NCBI RefSeq assembly: GCF_020906515.1
Contig: NC_085851.1
Location: 1,364,001 to 1,428,000 of the forward strand
Reading direction: 5' to 3'
Source of the DNA: Vanrija pseudolonga
Lineage: Eukaryota > Basidiomycota > Tremellomycetes > Trichosporonales > Trichosporonaceae
Length of the DNA: 64,000 nucleotides
The first letter of the stretch is position 1. Each line of letters opens with the position of its first letter. The notes under the pieces are model-generated. The model saw only the letters and a program-made list of their open reading frames with translations, had not been told where the DNA came from and ran no database searches. The translations under genes and the position numbers were made by a program. Positions 10,996-21,189 of the stretch are shown here, one piece after another.

Positions 10996-11548
10996 CCCTT
11001 GGCTCAATGCCGTTCTCCTTGGCCTTGAGGAACTCGGTGTGGACGTCACTGGCCACCTGAATAAGGGCCGAGCACATCGTCACCGATATCGGGTCCTCCG
11101 GGAGGCCAGTCTTCTCCATCGAGACCCCTGCGCGGAGCTCGTTGACGTCCAACCGAGCATTGTCGAATGCCTCGTGAATGAGGCCGCCCTTGGTGAGGAG
11201 GTTTGAGGGGTAGGGGGGTTGAAGTGTGGGATAATGAGCTGTGGATCGGAACTTGACGTCGTGGGCCGCAAACACCTGCGCCAGCACGCGTCCAGCCAGG
11301 TGGCGCTCCTCGAACCAGGCCAACCAGGCCAGACTATTCTCATCACTCGGCTTCGGACTCAGCGAGCCGAGCGCACGACCACATGCGGCAGTGCGCAGGT
11401 CTTTCCTCGTCATCTCGGGAGGCCAGGTGCCACAGACTACGTAGGAGCGACCCGTACATAGACGTGATGTGGCGTCCGTCGGCACACTGAGATTGCGGAG
11501 GCAACGACCTCTCCTTATCCCACTCACCACCGGCACCCAACACTTCAC
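10934..11548 (-). CDS. Possible gene fragment, unrecognised
   Basis: Open frame on the minus strand with a coding-like stretch: WFEERHLAGRVLAQVFAAHD, then LLTKGGLIHEAFDNARLDV, ISVTMCSALIQVASDVHTEF and a stop at 10934. A candidate intron (about 11500-11540) removes the first part of the frame, and upstream exons are not obvious. Spaced matches (VFAA...FR; LT..G..H.....AR.....EL) suggest a distant relation to the gene at 13283-14784, but this is weak. It could be a decayed copy. No domain recognised. Confidence 0.3.
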   Translation of the reverse strand: MKCWVPVVSGIRRGRCLRNLSVPTDATSRLCTGRSYVVCGTWPPEMTRKDLRTAACGRALGSLSPKPSDENSLAWLAWFEERHLAGRVLAQVFAAHDVKFRSTAHYPTLQPPYPSNLLTKGGLIHEAFDNARLDVNELRAGVSMEKTGLPEDPISVTMCSALIQVASDVHTEFLKAKENGIEPRVIIPMTSSQKTTTTPHNPAN

Positions 11549-11868
11549 TTTTCCTCAGTCAGTGGGCGTAAACTGCTGCGCTGATCGTCGTGACACGAGG
11601 GCCTCAAGGATGGCCAGGCCCTCGTGGCACGCGCCCGGTATGGCGAGACCGATGGGGCTGGGGCGCAGCTGGCGACGGAGACCGCGGCAGAGGGTGAGAC
11701 GGGGACGAGGGCGTCAATGATGGTGCAAAGAGCACAGCACCTCGCAGCAGTGCAGCAGGGGGAAGGTGTCGCGCTGGCGACACGGATCGTTTGCCCTTCT
11801 TAAGCTCGCAACGGCACAACATCTTTCTCTCTCTTTCCATTCTCTCATTCCCTTCCATCCATCCAACA

Positions 11869-12653
11869 ATGAGCGCCAACAAGGAGACTGAGGCATACTT
11901 TGAGCAGCGCCAGAACGACAATGTGAGTGCTGCACCATCCTCTCGCATTCTCAGCAGACAGTCGCACCTTCAGACCGGCTGATGAGACTCAGTGGCGCCC
12001 GTTCGGTAAGCCGTACAAGCACGCCACGACTGAGGCATACCATGCCGAGGTCAAGAAGGTGAGTGTCGTCGCGTGGTGGCGGTGCTGAAGCCCTCTCAGA
12101 ACTCGGACGACAAGCTGGCCACCCTCGAGCCGCTGGCGCGCGACGACTCAACCGAGGGCAAGGAGGGCGAGGCGGCGCCCGTATCCAACAACGACATCAA
12201 GCTCCTTCGCGCCTGCCTCGACGCGGCGCTTCTTCTCGAGCCGCAGCTCCGCTGCCCAGTCAAGGACGACGTGGATGGGTGGCGCCGCACGCTCCGCGCC
12301 GTTTTTGGCGACGCCGCCCCCAAGATCGGCCCCGCGACGGCCTCGGCCATCGCTCGCGGCGAGGACAAGTTTGCCGAGCACGGTGGGAGCGCCACCACGC
12401 CCAACCTGTGCGCGTCGGTCGCCACGTCCGTGTACGGCGACAAGGAGAGCGGCCGCTTCGTCTTCCAGCCGGCCTCGGAGAGCCACGTCTACGTCGTCTG
12501 GGGCGGTGCTGGCTCCGCCCTGTCGCCCCAGTACCCGCCGACGCTCATGGAGCGTTGGATCGCCGCGGTCAGTAAGTCTGCCGAGACGGTACGTGCTATG
12601 TTGGGGAAGACAACTGACGCCGGTAGCTCCGCAGTCGCTCCTCCAGCTCGTAA
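11869..12653 (+). CDS. Unrecognised 211-residue protein, short paralog of the 9.0-11.0 kb gene
   Basis: Four exons, 11869-11922, 11993-12058, 12100-12588 and 12627-12653, with in-frame GT-AG junctions, give a 211-residue protein. It starts MSANKETEAYFEQRQNDN, has WRPFGKPYKHATTEAYHAEV in exon 2, and ends LRSRSSSS. The conserved C-terminal region reads LLRACLDAALLLEPQLRCPV, DGWRRTLRAVFGDAAPKIGP, TTPNLCASVATSVYGDKESG and SESHVYV, then YPPTLMERWIAAVSKSAET. Exon 2 has exactly the same length and phase as its counterpart at 9025-9090. The central domain of the longer paralog is missing, so either this gene lost it or the other gained it. The promoter has CT-rich tracts just before the start. No domain family recognised; no signal peptide or membrane segment. 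Confidence 0.65.
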
Positions 12654-13282
12654 GGGACATCGTTCCTTTCGTCTTCGCAACATGCCACTCCACGGCAATT
12701 AGTTGCTTCTCCAAAATGACAATGCATGTGTGTACGAGTGGGTCAGGGGGCAGACGGAGGTGCGGTTGCTTAGCCAGGAGCGGAGCATCGAGGATGTGGA
12801 CCATCTCCGTGCGATCTCCCTCGTCTAATGCAGATGCGAGACCATGGTGCACGAGCAGACGCCCTAGTTGGCAAGTCTCTGGTCGGGAGGCCCAGTCAGA
12901 CCCCGCGCCTCGGCCCCGCCTGCAACTCCACCACTCGCGGTTACAGCACGCCCTGGTGATCTACACGGTGCTCAGGTCGCGCCATACATGCCCCATGACG
13001 TGCTCGATGTCCCAGCAGCGAGCTGTTCAGCTGACGCGAGGGCAATGTCTCACAAGCGGGCGTGCTGGTGGGCGGCTGCTGGGTGGGTCGTTTCGGCTGA
13101 ACGAGTCACACCAACGGAACAAGGCCATAAACAATGCATGGTATGGAGGGAATTGCACACGCGTCTCTCAACTGCAGAAATGTATGTGTACAAAAAGAAG
13201 CGGCCGTGTCCGAGGCTGTTGGAACTTGCGGCCGCACGGGCTAGACGTGGGTCCGCGTGAGGCTGGGCCGGAGTGGCGCCAG
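12654..13282. other. Convergent intergenic stretch
   Basis: About 630 bases between convergent genes. The overlapping open frames on both strands show no recognisable motif. Nothing further seen. Confidence 0.5.
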
Positions 13283-14784
13283 TCACTGCCCAGAAGGGCC
13301 TGTGGCGTGAAGGTCAGAACCCGTCTTCTTCTCGACGAGTTGGTAGACGCTAGAGAGGCTCCACTCAGGGAAGAGGTCGTCAACAAGCCGGGGGTGAATG
13401 TAGCCCCTCTCCTGTTCCTCCTCCACCAGCCTGACAGTCAGCAAAGGCCGAGATTGTCGACTGCAGACCATGGGACTCACGTCTTGAGCTTGGTGTCGAA
13501 GTGGTCCGGGAGCGCGCTGTCACACTCACTGCCGGGAAGGGAGTCACTATGGGGGGCTCCGCACGGGTCGAGGTAGATGTGCAGGTTGTCCCACACGTTG
13601 TCGAGACGGCCGTACCCGCGGCCAAAGTTCGCCTTCAGCGTGTCGACTGTAATGTCAGCCCAGTCCCTTCGCGGATCGGGCTCGGCCCGCGGCCAGAGCT
13701 CACTGATGTCAAAGATTACCTGCACCCCCTCCTCGTCCTCTCCGGCGCTATAGTTGGACGCCCAGTGGTAGGGCGTCAGGCGCACAGTGCGCGTCAGGGC
13801 GTCGATCGAGATCCCACGCTTCTTGGCGACCTGGCGTGATGTTAGCTGGGAGCGTCGGCGATCGGGGCGTGCTCACGATCTCGGCCACCTCGTCCGTCAT
13901 GCGCCTGTCGCGGACGCGCCAGGCAGCCTCGTGCGGGTGGCACGTCTTGCGGGCCGGGCTAAACTGCGGGACCCAGTCGTCGCCCTCGAGGTCGAAGCCG
14001 TGGCTGAGGTAGCGGTCGGCAAGGGTGCTGAGCTGGTCGTCGAATGAATCTCCTTCCGGCTGCTGGTTGAGGATAGCAAGGTTGTTGCTGTCGGCCGAGG
14101 TGGGGGCGGGCGTGGGCGTGCGGTACGCCATGTTGACGGACGCAGCGACACACAGCCTCGTGACTCCTGCCCAGGCGTCGAGAAGCTCGTCGGGCACGGG
14201 GCGGGCGAGATCGGCGCGCACGAGGTCGTGCGGCGTACGGCCCGAGGTCGTGAGGAACGCCCGGAACATGTAGATGCTGTATGCCGCAAACACGTCGACA
14301 AGGAGCCTCAGCGTCGCCTGAATGACGCGAAACTCCTCTTGACCCTCTTTGGCGACCTCGTCAGAAGGACGGCCACCGAACGGCATCTTGAACTGCCTTT
14401 GGTGTTAGTTTACTTTCAGAGAAATATGACTCACTTGAGCGCGTTCTCGAGCTGGTTCTGAGGAACACGGCCGAGCTGGAAACGCTCGAGAAGCTCGTCG
14501 TCACTGTCGGGGGGCTGCTCGTCCGAACGAAGAATGTTGAGAACCACCACACGCAGGCGGTTGGGCGTAGTCCGCTCGCTACGGCCCACCTCAGCCACGG
14601 CGAACTGGAAGGCGAGCTTGGTGAGAGTAGTGGCTCGGAACAAAGTCTCGACACGGTGGTTTGCGCTTGAAATCAGTTGCCATTGTAGGGTCGCGACTCA
14701 CAACGTAGGCTGCCCGCCATTCTGCTCTGCAGCAGTGTGCAGGGTACCCTGGGCAGGTGTACTGGAAGTGCTGTTGTGCGACAT
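13283..14784 (-). CDS. Unrecognised protein, five exons
   Basis: Starts MSHNSTSSTPAQGTLHTAAE at 14784 and ends LHATGPSGQ at 13283. In-frame junctions join five exons, with introns near 14662-14697, 14395-14432, 13832-13876 and 13433-13481. Readable blocks: ANHRVETLFRATTLTKLAFQ, LLERFQLGRVPQNQLENALK, LRLLVDVFAAYSIYMFRAFL, DELLDAWAGVTRLCVAASVN, ISIDALTRTVRLTPYHWASN and VDDLFPEWSLSSVYQLVEKK. Length is about 445 residues. No signal peptide or clear membrane helix. I do not recognise a domain family. The location next to two other unrecognised paralogs and a possible distant relative (10934-11548) points to a lineage-specific accessory cluster. A 16-bp minisatellite lies immediately upstream of the start codon. 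Confidence 0.65.
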
Positions 14785-14791
14785 GTCACAA

Positions 14792-14855
14792 GGTTGCTGG
14801 GTTGGTAGGTTGCTGGGTTGGTAGGTTGCTGGGTTGGTAGGTTGCTGGGTTGGTA
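14792..14855. repeat. 16-bp minisatellite, four perfect copies
   Basis: Four head-to-tail copies of ggttgctgggttggta, followed by a partial copy. On the sense strand of the adjacent minus-strand gene it lies 8 bases upstream of the proposed ATG, so within the 5' leader. The unit is not a multiple of three, which argues against translation. Confidence 0.9.
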
Positions 14856-16005
14856 GGTTGGTGTCTGAGAAAATGAAGAGGGGGAGAGTGAAGAGAAACG
14901 TTAAAGTGAGAAGAAAAGGGGTGGAGTGAGAAGATATAGTGCGAGGATGTGAACCAGGTTGGGTGGGTGCTGAGGGGAACGTTTCTGCGTCGATGCGCCC
15001 TCGCCGACGTGTCAACACGCACGCGCGCACGCACACGAGGTGCGGATGTCCTTTTGCTGTTGTCGCTGGGGCGCGCATTGTTCGAACGGGGCGCATGAAG
15101 GCCTGTCGCTCCAGACCCATCTATGGCAGAGCACTGTCTCACACTGCATGGACGACGACGCGACGACGCGACCACCCTACTGGCATCTGTCCCTCCTCGG
15201 TCGTCTCGAGAGGCGAACAAACTGCCCAAGTGCCACAAGCACATCCGTGTAGCAGGGCGGAATCAAATCATCCCACTGTGCACCAAGTCTACCGTCCACA
15301 TGCTCGGCCACTGTCACAACTGCCCACATCCAGTCCTGCAAATGGTCGGCTTGGGTGAGGGGCGCCAAGCTAGGCTAGGCAGCCTGCAATGCATGCTGTA
15401 GAGTGGTATGGGCTGCGAATGACCACGCCACGACCGCCGACTCCGCCCCGAAGATCACCTGGCGTCCGGGGGGCGTCTCAGGACCCGCCACGCCACATGA
15501 CGTAGGGCGTGTCCCGCATAGTGAGCTCGTGTGCAGGCGGCTGCGCGGTGCGGGACGCGGCACTGTCTCAGACTACCTTTTTTATCGACGTCTGCGCGGG
15601 TGTTGATGTTTGGTGGGCTGAGCCGGTTTCGTCTTGAGGCCAGGCATCCTCTGGCCGCGTAGCTCGTGTTTAAAGCTCATTCAAAGGCTCATTCTCATCG
15701 CGGTCCACATCGTACTCTGTATCGCCTCGGCTCACGCGTCACACTCTACCTCACTTGTATTCATACCACTTGCACAGTGTTCAATTCATCGACCCGACCT
15801 GAGACGTGCACTGCAAACTGCGGCTATCCTACTCCTCGGCCCTGTGCCTTTCGCCCAACCTTGGTCGCGTTTCACCCAACTCATAGAACTAGGCCAACCC
15901 CTAAATTATTTAGTCGCCGCCTGACCCACCGACCGACCGACGCGGCTGCCAGAGAGCCAAAACACAACCCATCGCCGTCACAAGCTCAACATTACCCACA
16001 CCACC
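14856..16005. other. Divergent intergenic region
   Basis: Promoter and leader region between the minus-strand gene starting at 14784 and the glycosyltransferase starting at 16006. No open frame here shows convincing motifs. The last 250 bases are C-rich, as in other leaders in the window. Confidence 0.5.
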
Positions 16006-17672
16006 ATGACGGCCCCACTGCTGCCCCCGCCATCCCCGGCGCGCGCGTCGTCGCACCACAGGCGGAGATCGACGCTGCTCACCCTCGCCGGCGTCGTCTT
16101 CGTCATCATCTCGCTGTACTACGTCCCCTTGCTCCCCCGGAGCCAGCAGCCAAAGGCTACCCACGCACCAGAACTCGACGACAAGGGGCGCTGGAAGCCG
16201 CCCAACGCGACACACGGCCACACTGCGCCCCACGGCTCGGCGGAGGCAGTGCTCGTCGCGGCCAAGCCTGCCGCTGGGGACCACTACAAGACCACGGCGG
16301 GGTACCGGTGGGACTGCGAGGCCAAGCTCCGCGCTCTCACAGCCTGTACCGCTCGCAACGACTGCGCACCACAGGCGTCCAACGTGAGTCGGCCTCGCTA
16401 GTTGTGCTGACCCCCAGATCGTCATCTTTGGCGCGTACTACTGCGACGAGGCAATATTCAGCAATGGCCAGAGTCGTGAGGCGCACTGGTGTCGCAGCAT
16501 GGTTCACTCGCTCGAGCGCCAGGGGTTCACAGTGCTGATCGCGCGCAACGACTTTGGTGGGTAACCGCGACTTGGCACAGGGCTGAGACGCGCAGAATAC
16601 ATCTACCATCTCTACCGCCAGATGCCGGACCTCGTGCGCGTGGTGATTGGCGACAACGAGTGGCCGTCTGGTCGGCCAGAAGACTGGTTCAAGACGGACG
16701 AGCGGCCAGATGGCATCCCGGCGTGGAAGGTGAGTGCGAGGCCGTGGCAACAACGCTGACGCCAGTTCTTCCACTTCCACTACAACCCGACCGAGCACGG
16801 CAACGGGTTCGTTGGGAACGCCTGGGCAGTTGCCGCCGAGCCCGAGGACTGGCGCCCGGAGCATGACCGATGGAGTAGGTCGCGTGCGCTGGGCGGGCCG
16901 CTGACATTAGACTACACCTACCTGGGCCTCTCGCTCGAGGACACGCTTGTCCGCCCGCTCGGCTTCCACGACCGCCGCGCGCGTGCCTTTATCCTGGGTA
17001 ACAAGAAGGAGTACTACTACAAGAACGCGGCGTGGCCCGACGACTTCTTCACGCGCGCCAAAGCCGAGCTGCGCCAGACGTACCCCGATTTCGAGTTCAT
17101 TTCGACTGTGCCAGGGCCTCATGGAGAGGACCACGAGGGCATGCCCAAGGGCATTAGGAATGTGGGCGAGCTGAGCCTCAAGGACTGGGAGGGCGAGCTG
17201 GCCCCTGCGCGTGTCATGATCGGGCTGGGGCAGCCAAAACTGAGCCTGGGAGCGTACAAGGCGTTGCAGATGAGTCTGCCGTTTGTCAATCCTGTGGGTG
17301 GGAGCCGATTGATGGTGCGCTGACCCGGCAGCACTGGGGCGACGAGACCGACCCGCTCCGCTGGGACGATGTTCAGCACTCGACGCTGCGCACCGAGGTC
17401 GAGCCATACGTCTACCAGGTCAAGGCAGGCGATTTCGACGGCTTTTTGCGTGCCATCCACAAGGCTCTTGAGAAGCCCATGTTGCCGTGAGTATCCTACC
17501 TCTGACACTGCTGACGTTTAGAAAACACTACGCGCGCATGACAGACAAGGCTCTCGACCGGCGGATGTACGAGTTTGTTCACCACGACTGGAAGCACGCG
17601 GCGTCGATCATTCTCGAGCAACGCAAGAAGGGCGTCGAGACGCAGAACTCGGGCAAGCTGTTTGTTCTGTAG
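16006..17672 (+). CDS. Type II membrane glycosyltransferase, GT18-like (first copy)
   Basis: Probable Golgi or ER N-glycan or mannoprotein glycosyltransferase. A short cytosolic tail with RRRST is followed by one membrane anchor (LLTLAGVVFVIISLYYVPLL, about residues 25-45), then a Pro/His-rich stem. The lumenal domain has IVIFGAYYCDEAIFSNGQSR, EYIYHLYRQMPDLVRVVIGD and FFHFHYNPTEHGNGFVG. It also has YLGLSLEDT, the nucleotide-sugar-site-like MIGLGQPKLSLGAYKALQ followed by PFVNP, and VEPYVYQVKAGDFDGFLRAI near the end. At least six short introns interrupt it. The last blocks align with the gene at 23104-25207, and the layout resembles the GT18 family (MGAT5 type, beta-1,6-GlcNAc transferase). The substrate cannot be told from sequence. 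It ends at 17672, 225 bases before the next gene. Confidence 0.65.
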
Positions 17673-17896
17673 GGGGATGGAGGTGTGCTTGTGCTTGTAT
17701 CATCAAATGTATTGCATGGTTGCCTGCGACATGCTTGCCGTCGGCACCAAGTAGCCGCCAAGACGGGCCGATGATTTAGCCGCGCATGATGGGCGGCTGT
17801 GATCCGGCAACCCGCAGTCAACCGCTCATCTCCCCCCACAACAACTCGCCTTTGTGCAATCTCCATCTAATCAACGCAGACGCAGCCGCCTTATCG

Positions 17897-20197
17897 ATGT
17901 CCGAGCCTGCCGAGCAAGGTGCAAGCTCGTCGAGTGGCCCGACGGACCGGGTGCACCGGCGGCCGTTCCACAAGCGCACCAAGACGGGGTGTCTCCCGTG
18001 CCGCGAGCACAAGAAGGTACGCGGCGGCCCAGCCTAGCCGACGAGCGGGCGCCATACTGACTGACCGGCGCACAGAAATGCGACGAGCAGACCCCCATCT
18101 GCAAGCGCTGCCGCACGAACAAGCGGTCGTGCGTATATCCCCCCGGCGCGCTCCCGGGGTCACTGTCCCGCCAGCGCTCTGAAGGCGTCGAGCTGGACCC
18201 CGGCATGGACATTGACACTACGACACGGCGCGACCGACGGCCAGAGGAGCAGGCGGCCGCGGCGGCGCTGTTCTCCATTGGCGATGTTGGAGAGCTGGAC
18301 CGGACGCCGAGGTGGGTACGAATTCAAGGAAGACGCGCTCACGCCCCCGCCTAGATCCGACGACATCCTTTCGCTCGTGATGGACACGCCGCAGAGTCTA
18401 CGGCCGTCGTCGACCACGCCGCAGGGCCTGACTCTTCCCGTGTCCACACCAGCCCCACCACCGGCGCCTGGCCTGGCGTACGACCCCAGCCTGTTCTGGG
18501 ACGAGGGGGCCGTGTCGTTACCCACCAACATGGCCGGCACGCGCAAGGAGGACTTTGTCGCGCGCATGTTTGGCGCGAGTGACCAGTGAGTCGGCCGTAG
18601 GACACCGCTGATGCCAGACTCCTCGCCGAGCTCCTCCTCGACGCTACGGCCGTCGGGCTCATCCCCCCCGGCGACGCGGACGAGACGGAGACCGAGGTGC
18701 TCCTTGGCCCGCAGTTCCCGCGCCGCGTCGAGTTCCCCCGGCTGTTCGCGCCGAGCGGATACATTGACCTTCCTGACGCGACCGACGAGGACCTGCTCAC
18801 GTTCTTCTTTGAGCTGGCGTCGCGCACCGTCGTGGCACTGGATACGAACGGTGCGTGCGCGTGTGGGTGGCGCAGCTGACCCCAGACAACCCGGTGCGCA
18901 CCTGCTTCCTGCCCGTACCGCTGCACAACTCGCCGACCGACTCGGGCAAGGCGCTCCACTCGGCGCTGCTGCACTCGGTCCTGTGCGTGTCCGCGATCCA
19001 CTGCCACACCGTGTCCCAGCGCCGCCCGGACGGCGTGTTCCCAGACTACCATGCCCAGGTGGTGCACCACCGTCTACAGGCGTTCCACTGCCTGCGGGAG
19101 AGCGCCGAAAAGCAGCTCGTCGAGAAGCTCGAGCAGAGCGAGGTGGAGAGCAGGACCGCGGCAGTGCTGTTGCTTCTCCTCGCGAGCGTGTTTGACGGCG
19201 ACGCAAAGCTCGTCCCCACGCTGCTCAAGAACGCCGAGCTCGACCTCCCCCGCTGTGGGCCGGAAAACTCGGCGAGCTACTACGTCGCCATGCACTCGAT
19301 CTACCGCATCATGGACGCGCTTGCTCGGCAGCAGCTGGTCGATATTCACAGCTTGGCGTGGTCGACATTCACGACGGACCGGTGGATCCAGCGTGCGGCA
19401 GTCATTGTGAAGAACATCTCTGGGACGGTGGGTGCGGCAGAAGCTCGCGCTGCTGACAACCCCGCAGACCCAAGACACCCTGCTCCGCTTTGCCCGCTGC
19501 CACAACCTCATCATCAAGCACTCGCAGCTGCGCGAGCAGCTCGCCGACCCGGCCAACTCGGGGACGACGCCGCAGCTGTCGTGGCAGATGGCCGAGCTCG
19601 AGGCCAAGCTCGACTTTGAGGAGGGCGAGCTCGCTGACACGACGGGCGTCGTGCCCAAGGACGAGGAGCTGCGTGAGTCGAACCGCCTGCCCCTTGCAGC
19701 GTCACTGACGCCAAACAGACCGCGTCAACGTCGGTATCCAGATGTGGCGGTGCGCGCTGCGCGTGTACATTCTCCGGTCGGTCTTTGGCGCGACGTCATC
19801 CGACAAGCGGGTCGCGCAGTGCTTGCGGACAGTGCTGGACGTGGCGCCGTCGACGAGTACGTCGCTGGGTGGATCTGGGCACGGCGGGCACAGCTGACGA
19901 CACAGCGCGGGGCACCGAGGTGGGGTATGTTTGGCCCATGATCGTGAGTGTGCTTCTGTGCGCGTGGTTCTGACGCCAGATTGTGGGCTGTGAGGCCATC
20001 ACACCGGAGGACAAGGCCGCCGTGATCAAGATCATCCAGCGCTGCCAGTGGAAGGTGGGTGGTGGTGGTTTGTTTGTGGCTGACGACGACAGCACTCGGC
20101 GCCGCCCCGTATCGCCGAGGTGGTGGTCAAGGCGGCCTGGGAGGGCAAGGACTGGCAGACCTCTCTGCGGGAGCGAGGCTGTCCGCTTCTAATCTAG
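17897..20197 (+). CDS. Zn2Cys6 transcription factor with fungal-specific regulatory domain
   Basis: Nuclear DNA-binding regulator. The N-terminus MSEPAEQGASSSSGPTDRVH leads into the binuclear zinc cluster, split by an intron at about 18016-18075: KTGCLPCREHKK then KCDEQTPICKRCRTNKRSCV, giving the six Cys of the Gal4 type. The middle-to-C-terminal part looks like the fungal transcription factor domain 2 (PF11951-like): LHSALLHSVLCVSAIHCHTV, FHCLRESAEKQL, SRTAAVLLLLLASVFDGD, then VGYVWPMI and IVGCEAITPEDKAAV and a C-terminal VVVKAAWEGKDWQTSLRERG. At least eight short introns; the frame near 19860-19930 is the least certain. Met at 17786 is in the same frame, but 17897 sits just before the conserved region and is preferred. 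It could regulate one of its neighbours, but nothing in the sequence shows targets. Confidence 0.8.
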
Positions 20198-20618
20198 GCA
20201 GTGTGCAGGTGGGCGTTCAGCGTGACGTCGGGTGTGTTTCTTGCTACTGCTGCTGCGGCATGCATCCATTTGTGCCCTCTTGTAAACGGCACGAGATCTG
20301 CCTCGCTTACGCCTTACGCGGTTTTGTGCTGGTTATAGACGAGACGAGCGTGACACTGAGGGGCAATCATGACGTTTTGGTCGATCAGTAGCGCTTGTTT
20401 CAATTACTTCAGAGGTTGTGCCGAGGTCGTGCCCGTCGCTCTTGCTCGCTTGCTTGACGTGCCGCGGAACGCGAAGAGTCGCCCAGTATAGATGTACATG
20501 GCAGAGGCGCAGCCAGACGAGGCTATAAAGGCGATGGATGTTCTCACGCAGAGTCAAAGGCCATCATCAAAAGCGACACCCGCCAAAACAAAAGCACGAC
20601 CACGGCACGACCACCACC
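20198..20618 (+). other. Intergenic region
   Basis: About 420 bases holding the terminator region of the transcription factor gene and the promoter of the small membrane protein gene, including a TATA box listed separately. No other feature seen. Confidence 0.5.
20524..20529 (+). promoter_or_regulatory. TATA box of the small membrane protein gene
   Basis: Perfect TATAAA in gaggctataaaggcg, 95 bases upstream of the start codon at 20619. Confidence 0.6.
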
Positions 20619-21026
20619 ATGCCCCGCTCAACCCAGTCCCCCTCGGCCATCATCAGCGCCATCATCCTGCTGCTCGCGTTTGTCGTCCTCCCGCTCGCCC
20701 TGGCGGACGTCAAGCCCGTCGAGGCAGCAGCCGCGCAAGCCGAAGCGGTCGGCGACACTGCCGACGCCGCCGCCGAGAGCGTCGCAGCCGCCGCGGCGTA
20801 CGCCAAGGCCTCAGCTGCCGCTGCGGCCGACAGCGCGTACTCTGCCCTCACGCACCCCGCTGTCGGGATCGCCGTCGCCCTCGTCGCTGTTGCTGTGGGC
20901 GGGTTCCTCATCGCCCCCGTGGCGCAGCGCTTCTTCGTCAAGCAGATTGAGAAGGAGGCCGAGCGCGAGGCTGAGGGCGAGGCCAAGGCTGCTGGCAAGA
21001 AGGAGCTCGAGAGCTTGTTGAAGTGA
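20619..21026 (+). CDS. Small alanine-rich membrane protein, unrecognised
   Basis: 135 residues in one exon. An N-terminal hydrophobic segment (SAIISAIILLLAFVVLPLAL, ending LALADV) looks like a signal peptide or signal anchor. An Ala-rich helical region with repeated AAA/AES patterns follows (about residues 34-75). A second hydrophobic segment (VGIAVALVAVAVGGFLIAPV, about 86-106) precedes a charged tail of Glu/Lys repeats ending ELESLLK. The frame is open upstream to Met 20538, but Met 20619 gives a clean signal-like start and sits 95 bases from a TATA box. No family recognised. It may be a secretory-pathway or cell-surface membrane protein. Confidence 0.65.
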   Translation: MPRSTQSPSAIISAIILLLAFVVLPLALADVKPVEAAAAQAEAVGDTADAAAESVAAAAAYAKASAAAAADSAYSALTHPAVGIAVALVAVAVGGFLIAPVAQRFFVKQIEKEAEREAEGEAKAAGKKELESLLK

Positions 21027-21189
21027 GAGTTGAGGGGGCGGAGGCGCCGGCGACGACGACGAAAGGGGTGCGCCACGACGATACGATATACACACGACAC
21101 ATTACCTGTGCCATGACCCTTGTAGCTACTTTCACTATCTGCATCACATGCCATGCTAGCTAATATGTACAACTCGGCGCGGCTGCCGC

